A DNA stretch of 8,409 bases from NCBI GenBank assembly GCA_015494375.1, contig WGBL01000007.1, positions 1-8,409 of the forward strand, in the 5' to 3' direction. A program made the position numbers and the translations under genes. Below, in pieces: positions 1 to 6,333 of the stretch. Source of the stretch: Hyphomicrobiales bacterium. GTDB taxonomy: Bacteria; Pseudomonadota; Alphaproteobacteria; Rhizobiales; S144-23. How positions within the stretch are numbered: position 1 is the first letter of the stretch; each line of letters begins with the position of its first letter. Below the pieces are notes generated by a model. That model saw only the letters and a program-made list of their open reading frames with translations, had not been told where the DNA came from and did no database searches.

Positions 1-129
1 CCCCCGAACCGCAGCGCCCGACCTCCCAAACCGGGTTCATCCCACGCGCTGATCGCAACACCACGTTTTGGGGGTTTGCGAGACGATCTTCTGCGCAGAG
101 CCGCCACCGAGGTGTGCGACAGCTCTTGC

Positions 130-148
130 TGCCTCATGTGGCGAGGCA
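130..148 (-). other. Hairpin downstream of the DUF4185-like gene, weak terminator candidate
   Basis: A 6-bp inverted repeat TGCCTC/GAGGCA (130-135 and 143-148) with a 7-base loop lies about 40 bases past the stop at 188-190. A second 5-bp hairpin, GGCGG/CCGCC (153-157 and 166-170), lies between them. Neither is followed by a T-run on the minus strand, so intrinsic termination is doubtful. Nothing else is recognisable in 1-187. Confidence 0.25.
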
Positions 149-187
149 CGAGGGCGGGTTCAAGGCCGCCTGCGCCCTGTGGCCTGC

Positions 188-1480
188 TCATCGCAGCTTG
201 AGATCGAGCCGGCCGATGTGGAGATTATAGGTGACGGTGTTGCCTGCGGCCGTGAACCAGACGCGCCTGGCGTTGCCGTCTCGGGCGATGAGGGCGCCGA
301 TATAGCCGCCCGGAAACTTGCCAGCGAGCGCCCAGGGGCCCCACGGGTTGGGGGCCTCGAAAAGATAGCCCGCTTCCGCTGGTCCGCTCCTATTGGGCCA
401 GCCGATTTCCTCGGCCGGCGCAAAGCCGGAAAATCCCGAAAAAAAGAGATAGCGCCCAAGACCGCGATGATAGAGCGCCGAGCCTTGGATCATGGTGGCG
501 AGGCCTTCGAGGGGCTTGGCGTCCTTTTCGCTCGCCGCCCAGCGGGGGCGTCCGTCGTCATCGAGGCCGGCGAAATAGCGCCAGGCGCTGTAGTCGGCCA
601 TCCGCCTGAGCGGCGCGCGGGCAAGCCAGACCCGCTGGAGCCTCATGTCGTCGACGTCGATCTCGTTGGCGACGCCAAAACCATAGACCCAGCGCCGGTT
701 CTTGCGGCGATCCTGCAAGAGCGCCATGACGCGGAAATTGCTCTCCTCCCCCCAGGGTGAGCCGGCGATCTCCTGCCAGCTGCGGCCGAAATCATGCGAG
801 CGGATGAAAAAGCCGCGCCGCGGCCGCGCCGAGGGCTCGTGGAGATGCATATAGAGCGTGCGGCCGACAAAGAGCAGGCTCGATGGCTTCACATCGCGCC
901 CGTCCTTCTCACGGCCCGTGGGCAGATGGCGGGCAATGAGGCATTCATCGCGCCCCGGGCAGCGGCGAAGGTTGGGCAATGTGCCTTCGAGCGCAATGAG
1001 CCCCGCGCGCGTGTAGGGGCAGAGGGGGTAACGTTTGCCGGGGGCGCAATCGTTGACGCCGCAAAAGTCCTCGTTTTTTTCTCCATAGGCCTCGCGCACT
1101 GTCATGCGGGGGATGGGCGTGCCCTTGGGCGGCGGCCACCAGTCGAGCCCCTCGACGGGCAGGCAGGCGGAAAGCCCCGAGCCGTCGCCGAATGCGAGAT
1201 AGAGCTTGCCGCGCGGGCCCACCGCCGAGGGCCAAAGGTCGCCGAGATAGGGGATTGAATGAAAACCGCCAAACCGCACGGCCTTGATGCGGCAGCGCTC
1301 ATCACACATCGTCAGCTTGGCGGCCTTGCCCGCGCTCTCGCCCTCGTCACAAGCCCCAAGCGCGCCGGCAATGAGAGCGATGAGCATGACTGAAGGCGCA
1401 AGGCGCGAGCGGGCCCGAGCCCCAAGCGCCGAGAAATCAAGACCCCATGGATGGCCTCTCCTGTGACGGAGGAAGCGCAT
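188..1480 (-). CDS. DUF4185/Asp-box-like cysteine-rich lipoprotein, function unknown
   Basis: Predicted exported lipoprotein of about 430 residues; no enzymatic role can be assigned. Numbering from the ATG at 1480, a basic stretch leads into a hydrophobic run and the lipobox LGAC, with the lipidated Cys near residue 44. Asp follows the Cys, which in enterobacteria signals inner-membrane retention. The segment GDLWPSAVGPRGKLYLAFGDG (about residues 80-100) resembles the opening strand of DUF4185 proteins. SHDFGRSW (about 228-235) fits the Asp-box S-x-D-x-G-x-x-W of sialidase-like beta-propellers. Eight further Cys (C-x3-C, C-x4-C, C-x5-C pairs and two singles) suggest disulfides in the periplasm. 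ATGs also exist at 1549 and 1387. The first gives an implausibly long N-region and the last leaves only 12 residues before the Cys, so 1480 is preferred, although no start has a good Shine-Dalgarno. It lies 149 bases downstream of the PD40 gene and is probably co-transcribed. I am sure it is a gene, fairly sure of the lipoprotein call, and tentative on the family. Confidence 0.83.
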   Translation of the reverse strand: MRFLRHRRGHPWGLDFSALGARARSRLAPSVMLIALIAGALGACDEGESAGKAAKLTMCDERCRIKAVRFGGFHSIPYLGDLWPSAVGPRGKLYLAFGDGSGLSACLPVEGLDWWPPPKGTPIPRMTVREAYGEKNEDFCGVNDCAPGKRYPLCPYTRAGLIALEGTLPNLRRCPGRDECLIARHLPTGREKDGRDVKPSSLLFVGRTLYMHLHEPSARPRRGFFIRSHDFGRSWQEIAGSPWGEESNFRVMALLQDRRKNRRWVYGFGVANEIDVDDMRLQRVWLARAPLRRMADYSAWRYFAGLDDDGRPRWAASEKDAKPLEGLATMIQGSALYHRGLGRYLFFSGFSGFAPAEEIGWPNRSGPAEAGYLFEAPNPWGPWALAGKFPGGYIGALIARDGNARRVWFTAAGNTVTYNLHIGRLDLKLR

Positions 1481-1608
1481 GCCGGATCGATCCGCTGGCG
1501 TTGATCGCAAGTGTTGTCTTGGAGATTGCATAGTCTCAAAGGCAAGCATTCTTCGTTTGCGAGCAATGATCTTCCGCTCCTCCCCTCAAGCGGAACTGAG
1601 ATGAGAGC

Positions 1609-1647
1609 TCAGCGCCGCCTGGCATATTTTCAGCGCCGCCTCGCATA
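1609..1647 (-). repeat. 18-bp direct repeat duplicating the 3' end and stop of the PD40 gene
   Basis: Plus-strand positions 1630-1647 and 1609-1626 carry the same 18 bases with one mismatch, 21 bases apart. Read on the minus strand, the first copy encodes the final Tyr-Ala-Arg-Arg-Arg and TGA of the PD40 gene. The second copy encodes the same five residues and TGA in the same frame, because 21 is a multiple of three. This is seen directly in the sequence; any functional role is unknown. Confidence 0.9.
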
Positions 1648-2694
1648 ATAGATGTCGATGGTGCCCCCTTTCCCCTTCCAGGTCACCTGCGAAAAGATGA
1701 GCTCGCGGCCATCGGCCGTCATCGACAGCTCGGCCACCGGCAGCGGCCCATCGACAAAGAGCTCAGGCGGGCTCCACCTGTCGCGGCCAAGGCGTCGGGT
1801 GCGATAGATCTTGAGGATCCCGCCCTTGCGGTCTGAGGAGAAATAGAGCGTCTTGCAATCATCTGTAAGAAAGGCCTGAGCGTCGGCGACCGTTCGCCAA
1901 TTGCGGGCGTTGATGGGATGGGGTGCGCGCTGCACCGGCCCCTTGAACCCGCTCGCCTTGGCCCGCGCCATGATGCACAGGTTCTGGTCGCCCGGGCAGT
2001 CGAACCAGAGCTCGTCAAGGGCCGCGCAATAGTGTGGATTGGATTCGTCGGCGCCGGTGCCGAAATCGAGGCGTTTACCGTTGCGATAGACGGTGACGGG
2101 CACACCTTTGCCCCTGACGAACGATTCCTTCGTAGAATTGTAGTAGAGCGCGCCCGAGATCGCGAGATAGGGCGCGGTATCGGCCGTTGGGTAGGTCTTG
2201 TTGCGCGAGATCGGGTGCACCGTCTTTTTTTCGAAGGGGCGCGGCGAGACATAAATCTTGCCATCGAGCCCTTTGGCAATCGCCTCTTGGGGGTGGCTTA
2301 TGACGTATTCGGTGAGCTTGTCGGCAACGCCCGGTGCAATGAGGTCGGGCCAGGGGTGGTAGAAGAAGAGAATGCGGCTGCCATCGCGCGTGATATAGGG
2401 CGAGTCCTCCCAACCACCGTCGTTGAAGCGAAGCTTGATGGGCTGCGACCAGCCGGGCTCGAGAATGCGCGCGGGGCCGGGCTCGCCCCTGGGCCATATG
2501 GTGCGCGCGGCCGGTGGCGGGAGCGGCTCGGTTGCGGGCGGTGAGAGCGGCGCTCCGGCAATCTCGCGCATATCCGGGCTCATCGGCGCGTTGTCATAGG
2601 CGCTGAGCGCTAAGCTCAGTGCCAACGGAAGGAGCAGTGGTGGTAACGGCAAGAGCGGGTTGAGTGGCTCGCGCCAACGTCGCCGCACATTCAT
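1630..2694 (-). CDS. Exported PD40/TolB-type beta-propeller protein, function unknown
   Basis: Predicted exported protein of 354 residues with WD40-like PD40 repeats, the fold seen in the TolB propeller; its ligand is unknown. The start at 2694 is chosen because it puts a classic signal sequence at the N-terminus (MNVRRRWRE, then a Leu/Pro/Ala-rich core to about residue 32). The frame stays open upstream to 2937, but that stretch has no secretion or domain features. A Pro-rich linker (about residues 40-65) is followed by repeats recognisable as DSPYITRDGSRILFF (about 98-112), DESNPHYCAALDELWF (about 216-231), DAQAFLTDDCKTLYFSSDRKG (about 271-291) and AELSMTADGRELIFS (about 321-335). The motif after the signal core is LALSAYDN, where a lipoprotein would have LSAC, so it may be cut as a plain secreted protein. 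The Shine-Dalgarno is weak. The last codons and stop are duplicated just downstream. It is probably the first gene of a two-gene unit with the DUF4185-like lipoprotein. Confidence 0.85.
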   Translation of the reverse strand: MNVRRRWREPLNPLLPLPPLLLPLALSLALSAYDNAPMSPDMREIAGAPLSPPATEPLPPPAARTIWPRGEPGPARILEPGWSQPIKLRFNDGGWEDSPYITRDGSRILFFYHPWPDLIAPGVADKLTEYVISHPQEAIAKGLDGKIYVSPRPFEKKTVHPISRNKTYPTADTAPYLAISGALYYNSTKESFVRGKGVPVTVYRNGKRLDFGTGADESNPHYCAALDELWFDCPGDQNLCIMARAKASGFKGPVQRAPHPINARNWRTVADAQAFLTDDCKTLYFSSDRKGGILKIYRTRRLGRDRWSPPELFVDGPLPVAELSMTADGRELIFSQVTWKGKGGTIDIYYARRR

Positions 2695-3208
2695 GGGTTG
2701 GCCCAATCGTTCGCAATGCCTTCCCTTCGGCATTGGCGGAAGATCTGAGAAAACAGTGGCGAAATAAGGGCTTGCGTCGCACGCATCGATGTGCCTTGGG
2801 GCTCGGGCAGGGCGTGCGGTTGGTGTTCCCGGAAACTGGCCGGCGGTAGGGGTGCATCGCCTACGACAACTCGTACGCCTTAGAACGCTTCCGTTGGGCT
2901 CGCAATCGTCGCAGCATGTCGCATTGGCGGATGGCATTAGGGGAGCTCCTTTCCGTCAGCCTCAACAACGCATCAGCGCGCACCCTTTCCCGGGCTGCGT
3001 CACAAGGTTTGATGCGAAACCGTTCCAATGCGGAGCGCGTTACCGTCGCCGCGCCAAGCCGAGCCAAAGGTTGAGTAAAGCGCCAATCTGGGCTAGGGCC
3101 AGGTCTCATCAAGTCTCATGACAAAGGTATGGCACACGGCGCCAGGCGCGGGGAGCGGGTCGGGCGAGCTGGAGCCAAGGGGTGAGCGCAACAAAGGGGT
3201 GAGCGCAG
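2695..3208. other. Divergent non-coding region between the PD40 gene and glyA
   Basis: I see no credible gene in these 514 bases. It must hold the promoters for glyA (plus) and for the PD40/lipoprotein pair (minus), but no hexamer pair close to consensus is evident. Visible structures are a 7-bp hairpin at 2714-2735 (CAATGCC/GGCATTG, 8-base loop), which would sit in the leader of the PD40 transcript 19 bases before its ATG; a 7-bp direct repeat GTCTCAT at 3103-3109 and 3113-3119, one helical turn apart; and the duplicated glyA ribosome-binding region at 3177-3207. No known riboswitch architecture was recognised by eye. Confidence 0.5.
3177..3207 (+). repeat. Duplicated glyA Shine-Dalgarno region, 14-mer twice
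   Basis: The 14-mer AAGGGGTGAGCGCA occurs exactly at 3177-3190 and again at 3194-3207, with a 17-base period. The second copy ends one base before the glyA ATG and supplies the purine-rich ribosome-binding site (AAGGGG). The first copy lies too far upstream to serve that ATG directly. Confidence 0.85.
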
Positions 3209-4606
3209 ATGTCCGAGAGCAGGGCGACGGCGGCTGAGGCTGCCGAGCAGTCTCAGAAAGAGGCACAAGCACAGCCACAATCGCAATCACAGCCGCAATC
3301 TGAAACCCAATCACAAACGAATGCGTTTTTCGGCCGGTCGCTGGCCGAGAGCGACCCAGAGATTGCTGCGGCAATCACCAAGGAATTGGGCCGCCAGCAG
3401 AACGAGATCGAGCTCATTGCCTCGGAGAATATCGTCTCGCGGGCGGTGCTCGAGGCGGCAGGCAGCGTGCTCACTAACAAATACGCCGAGGGCTATCCCG
3501 GCCGGCGCTATTATGGCGGCTGCCAGTTTGTCGACATCGCCGAGAGTCTGGCCATTGAGCGCGCCAAAGCGCTTTTCGGTTGCGAATTCGCCAACGTCCA
3601 GCCCCACTCGGGCTCGCAGGCCAACCAGGGCGTTCTGCTGGCGCTCGCAAAGCCCGGCGACACCATACTTGGGATGAGCCTCGATGCCGGCGGCCATCTC
3701 ACCCATGGCGCGCGGCCCAATCTCTCGGGCAAGTGGTTCAATGCCGTCCAATATGGCGTGCGCAAGGACGACCACCACATCGACTACGACCAGGTGGCCG
3801 AGCTTGCGCGCAGCCACCGCCCGCAAATCATCATCGCCGGCGGCTCGGCCTACCCGCGCCAGATCGACTTTGCCCGCTTTCGCGCCATTGCCGACGAGGT
3901 GGGGGCGATCTTCATGGTGGACATGGCGCACTTTGCGGGCCTTGTCGCCGCGGGGCTCCATCCGAGCCCCTTCCCCCATGCCCATGTCGCCACCACGACG
4001 ACCCACAAGACGTTGCGCGGCCCGCGCGGCGGCATGATCCTCACAAACGATGCAGAGATCGCCAAAAAGATCAATTCGGCCATCTTTCCGGGCCTTCAGG
4101 GCGGGCCGCTCATGCACATCATTGCCGCCAAGGCCGTCGCCTTCGGCGAGGCGCTGCGCCCCGAGTTCAAGGCCTATGCCCAGGCCGTCATCGACAACGC
4201 GCGCGCCATGGGCGAGGTCTTGGTCGAGGCCGGCTTCGATCTCGTCTCGGGCGGCACCGACACCCATCTGCTGCTTGTCGATTTGCGCCCCAAGGGGCTG
4301 ACGGGCAAGGCGGCCGAGGCGGCGCTCGGGCGCGCTCACATCACCTGCAACAAGAACGGCGTGCCGTTCGACCCCGAAAAGCCGACCATCACCTCGGGCA
4401 TTCGCTTGGGCTCGCCCGCGGGCACCACGCGCGGCTTCGGCGTCGCCGAGTTCCGCCGCGTGGGCGAGATGATTGTCGAGGTGCTCGAGGGACTGGCCAA
4501 GGACGGCGAGGACGGCAACGGCGCCTGCGAGGCGCGCATCAAGGAGGAGGTGTTGGCGCTTTGTGCGCGCTTTCCGATCTATCGCGGCGAGGACGCGGCT
4601 CCATGA
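3209..4606 (+). CDS. glyA: Serine hydroxymethyltransferase (GlyA)
   Basis: PLP-dependent cytosolic enzyme converting serine and tetrahydrofolate to glycine and 5,10-methylene-tetrahydrofolate, the main one-carbon source. The product is 465 residues and the catalytic core begins near residue 40 (FFGRSLAESDPEI). Visible signatures are IELIASENIVS (about 67-77), NKYAEGYPGRRYYGG (about 90-104), QPHSGSQAN (131-139), GGHLTHG (161-167), the cofactor Asp/His region VDMAHFAGL (237-245), and TTTTHKTLRGPRGG with the PLP-binding Lys at about 267. The C-terminal domain is complete (TSGIRLGSPAGTTRGF, about 395-410). Bacterial homologues are usually about 415-435 residues. The excess is a hydrophilic N-terminal tail containing an alternating Gln-X run. 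No ATG, GTG or TTG occurs in frame between 3209 and the core, and AAGGGG precedes the ATG, so the tail should be translated. It is transcribed alone as far as can be seen, divergent from the PD40 gene and convergent with the hydrolase gene. Certain assignment. Confidence 0.97.
   Translation: MSESRATAAEAAEQSQKEAQAQPQSQSQPQSETQSQTNAFFGRSLAESDPEIAAAITKELGRQQNEIELIASENIVSRAVLEAAGSVLTNKYAEGYPGRRYYGGCQFVDIAESLAIERAKALFGCEFANVQPHSGSQANQGVLLALAKPGDTILGMSLDAGGHLTHGARPNLSGKWFNAVQYGVRKDDHHIDYDQVAELARSHRPQIIIAGGSAYPRQIDFARFRAIADEVGAIFMVDMAHFAGLVAAGLHPSPFPHAHVATTTTHKTLRGPRGGMILTNDAEIAKKINSAIFPGLQGGPLMHIIAAKAVAFGEALRPEFKAYAQAVIDNARAMGEVLVEAGFDLVSGGTDTHLLLVDLRPKGLTGKAAEAALGRAHITCNKNGVPFDPEKPTITSGIRLGSPAGTTRGFGVAEFRRVGEMIVEVLEGLAKDGEDGNGACEARIKEEVLALCARFPIYRGEDAAP
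3272..3319 (+). repeat. Alternating Gln-(Pro/Ser/Thr) codon repeat in the glyA N-terminal tail
   Basis: Residues 22-37 of GlyA read Q-P-Q-S-Q-S-Q-P-Q-S-E-T-Q-S-Q-T: eight dipeptides in which the first position is Gln except for one Glu. At DNA level this is an imperfect 6-base tandem repeat of the type CAR-YCN. It is low-complexity, probably disordered, and lies before the conserved catalytic core. Confidence 0.85.
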
Positions 4607-4709
4607 CGGCCCACGACGGCCCATGAGGCGTGGGCAAAAGCACAAGGGGATCATCGCAGCTCTCAAGGCGCAGCCGACGGCCCACGACGGCCCGTGCGGC
4701 ATGGGCAAA
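4605..4709 (+). repeat. Two 34-bp direct repeats, each with a hairpin, after glyA
   Basis: Bases 4605-4638 and 4676-4709 match at 31 of 34 positions, 71 bases apart. The first copy overlaps the last two bases of the glyA stop. Each ends in a 6-bp stem with a 5-base loop: GCCCAT-GAGGC-GTGGGC in copy 1 and GCCCGT-GCGGC-ATGGGC in copy 2. The differences keep both stems pairable through G-U wobbles. A run of A, not T, follows, so these are not classical intrinsic terminators on the plus strand. They may stabilise the glyA mRNA 3' end. Confidence 0.7.
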
Positions 4710-4847
4710 GCTCTTTGCCTGTTCAGCGAGGCGTCACGCCCGCGGAGCTGGGAGTCCAAGTCGGCGGTTCAATGCCACATACCGCAGCATTACTTTCTTC
4801 GACATCAAAGCGTTCTTGGCGAAGCAATTGTGGCAATGCAGTAATGG

Positions 4848-4867
4848 ATTCCTGCCTTCGCGGGAAT
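4848..4867. repeat. Interspersed palindrome ATTCC...GGGAAT
   Basis: ATTCCTGCCTTCGCGGGAAT forms an 8-bp stem (one G-U pair) closed by a CTTC loop. With its flanks (TGG before, GACG after) it resembles the widespread proteobacterial intergenic repeat carrying an ATTCC(C)...GGGAAT core, comparable in core to the neisserial dRS3 element. A second GGGAATGACG half-motif follows at 4882-4891. Confidence 0.65.
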
Positions 4868-4922
4868 GACGGATGGTGGGTGGGAATGACGTCATAGCGA
4901 GTTCGCGCCCGCGCGAGCCAAA

Positions 4923-4942
4923 GTCCGGTGGTGGAACCGGAC
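4923..4942. repeat. Perfect 7-bp hairpin
   Basis: GTCCGGT (4923-4929) and ACCGGAC (4936-4942) are perfect inverted copies around the 6-base loop GGTGGA. It lies between the ATTCC palindrome and the large inverted repeat and may belong to the same composite repeat. No T-run adjoins it on either strand. Confidence 0.6.
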
Positions 4943-4955
4943 GGCAGTGGGCCAC

Positions 4956-5018
4956 GACCCGGCGATCCAGGGCCAAGAGCCGCAGCGGTCATTGTCTGTG
5001 GCCCTGGATGCCCGGGTC
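4956..5018. repeat. 20-bp inverted repeat with GGATGCCCGGGTC core
   Basis: GACCCGGCGATCCAGGGCCA (4956-4975) is the inverse of TGGCCCTGGATGCCCGGGTC (4999-5018) at 18 of 20 positions; the only difference is a swapped GC/CG pair. The loop is 23 bases. The inner 11 bp are perfect. The GGATGCCCGGGTC and CAAGCCC...GGGCATGACC motifs here and at 5028-5053 resemble an intergenic repeat family common in alphaproteobacteria; that family link is from memory. Confidence 0.65.
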
Positions 5019-5134
5019 TGCTTCCCCGGTCAAGCCCGAGGATGGGCATGACCAAGGGGAGGGGTGCGGGCACGGGGGGCGAGGCGGGCGAGTGGCGCTC
5101 AGGCCGCGCAACTGAGGTAATGACAAGCCTGTCA

Positions 5135-5178
5135 TCTGACACCTGACCACCTGACACCTGAATCTGGCACCCGAATCT
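5135..5178. repeat. Imperfect tandem array of CTGACACCTGA units
   Basis: TCTGACACCTGA (5135-5146), CCTGACACCTGA (5150-5161) and the diverged TCTGGCACCCGA (5163-5174) follow each other with periods of 15 and 13 bases. CACCTGAATCT/CACCCGAATCT also repeats at 5155-5165 and 5168-5178. It sits 17 bases beyond the stop of the hydrolase gene. Confidence 0.6.
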
Positions 5179-5194
5179 CGCCTCTGCGCAATGG

Positions 5195-6064
5195 TCATTT
5201 GCCGTCGCGAATGGGCGTTTTCATGTACGAGACGCCGTTGTCCTCGGGCGGCGGCATCTGCCCGGCGCGAATGTTCACCTGAAGCGAAGGATAAAGGAGG
5301 AGCGGGGTCGCAAGCTCCTTGTCGCGGCTCTCACGCAGGCGGACGAATTCGTCCTCGTTGAGACCCGCCACCATCACGTTCTTTTTCTCCTCCGCCACGG
5401 TGGTCATGTAAAGGTGCTCGGTCCGCCCCTCCTTCGGCAAGTAGTCGTGGCACAGATAGAGCCGCGTCTCGTCAGGCAGCGCGAGTATCTTCTGGATGGA
5501 GCGATAGAGCGCACGCGCATCACCGCCGGGGAAGTCGGCACGTGCCGTGCCATAATCGGGGCTGAACAGCGTGTCGCCGATAAAGGCCGCATCACCGATG
5601 ATATAGGTCACATCCATTGCCGTGTGTCCCGGCGTGAACATGACGCGCCCTTCGAGCCCGCCAATGCGAAACGTCTCGCCATCCTCGAACAGGTGATCGA
5701 AAATGCTGGGATCGGGGGCGAACTCGGGCTTGTAGTTGAAAATGCTTGTCCAGGTCTTCTGGACCTCGCTCACGCGCTTGCCGACCGCAATCTTGCCGCC
5801 GCCAAGCCTCTCCCTCATATAGGGCGCAGCCGTCAGGTGATCGGCATGGACGTGGGTCTCGAGCAACCATTCGATCTCGAGCCCTTCCTTTTTCACGTAC
5901 TCGAGCACCCGGTCGGCGCTTTCGGTGAACTTGCGCCCTGAAGCGATGTCATAGTCGAGGACGGGATCGACAATTGCGGCGATATTGGAATCGGGGTCCC
6001 GCACCACATGGGTGACGGTCTTGGTGCGGTCATCGAAAAACGAAGTCACAACGGGTGAGGTCAT
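5195..6064 (-). CDS. blh: MBL-fold hydrolase of the ETHE1/Blh persulfide dioxygenase type
   Basis: Predicted cytosolic metallo-hydrolase of 289 residues, probably an iron-dependent sulfur dioxygenase oxidising glutathione persulfide to sulfite, by homology to ETHE1 and to the Blh/BlhA hydrolases of the BigR and PigS regulons. Metal ligands are in place: THVHADH (His71, His73, Asp75, His76), PGHT (His147), GDTLF (Asp164) and LCHDY (His206). The segment SPDYGTARADFPGGDARALYRSI (about 168-190) and the tail LQVNIRAGQMPPPEDNGVSYMKTP (about 261-283) are typical of this subfamily. The start at 6064 is well supported: AAGGAGG lies six bases before the ATG. The frame is open upstream to 6442, but those 126 codons are non-coding leader. 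Unlike the Xylella/Agrobacterium Blh it lacks an N-terminal DUF442 domain. It is divergent from the two YeeE/YedE genes, across a region with an ATTC-N8-GAAT operator candidate. Fold is certain; the persulfide substrate is inferred from motifs and neighbours. Confidence 0.93.
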   Translation of the reverse strand: MTSPVVTSFFDDRTKTVTHVVRDPDSNIAAIVDPVLDYDIASGRKFTESADRVLEYVKKEGLEIEWLLETHVHADHLTAAPYMRERLGGGKIAVGKRVSEVQKTWTSIFNYKPEFAPDPSIFDHLFEDGETFRIGGLEGRVMFTPGHTAMDVTYIIGDAAFIGDTLFSPDYGTARADFPGGDARALYRSIQKILALPDETRLYLCHDYLPKEGRTEHLYMTTVAEEKKNVMVAGLNEDEFVRLRESRDKELATPLLLYPSLQVNIRAGQMPPPEDNGVSYMKTPIRDGK

Positions 6065-6333
6065 CTTGCCCTCCTTATTTCCAGTCTCGATTGGCACGCG
6101 CGCATCGGTTGGAACTTTAGGGGTCCCGCTTGACCATTGTCTAGCATCTCGACGGGCCCCAGCAGGCGCGAAAAGACGACGCCCGGCACAATGTCGCATA
6201 TCGTCGTCAACTATCTTCGGCACTGCCAAGGCACGCCCGCGCCAGTCCACGGTCGGAGTTATCAGGCTGCGGTCAGCGTGCACGCCGCCTCGATTGAGCC
6301 GATGGCGCCGTGCTGCAGCGCGCGATGCCCTGC

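Larger units (their letters stand above)
4607..5194. other. Convergent intergenic region rich in palindromes, no gene
   Basis: This 588-base stretch lies between the 3' ends of glyA and the hydrolase gene. The short open frames in it show no domain, no convincing ribosome-binding site and a low-complexity composition. It holds the two hairpin repeats at 4605-4709, hairpins at 4848-4867 and 4923-4942, a large inverted repeat at 4956-5018, a weaker inverted pair at 5028-5053 and an imperfect short tandem array at 5135-5178. It looks like an accumulation site for interspersed palindromic elements. Confidence 0.6.

Noticed and set aside
153..170. T-arm-like GGCGG-GTTCAAGG-CCGCC suggesting a tRNA end
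   Set aside because: The loop is eight bases in that pairing, and no acceptor stem, anticodon arm or D-arm can be fitted upstream.
1..201. Open frame from the window edge on the plus strand
   Set aside because: The translation is low in structure, matches nothing recognised and overlaps the end of the minus-strand gene.
68..760. 230-codon plus-strand frame opposite the DUF4185-like gene
   Set aside because: Antisense shadow. The minus-strand protein has a lipobox, Asp-box and Cys pairs, whereas the plus-strand frame has none.
3071..3099. TTGAGT-17-TAGGGC as a glyA promoter
   Set aside because: The -10 matches consensus poorly. Spacing alone is not enough to call it.
3311..4759. 482-codon open frame on the minus strand across glyA
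   Set aside because: It is the antisense shadow of glyA, produced by GC-rich codon use. It shows no domain and glyA is unmistakable.
4473..4897. Short plus-strand frames after glyA
   Set aside because: They overlap glyA in another frame or run through palindromic repeats, and have Arg/Ser-rich compositions typical of spurious frames.
4605..5178. Possible CRISPR array from the multiple short repeats
   Set aside because: The repeats belong to different sequences with irregular spacing and there are no cas genes.
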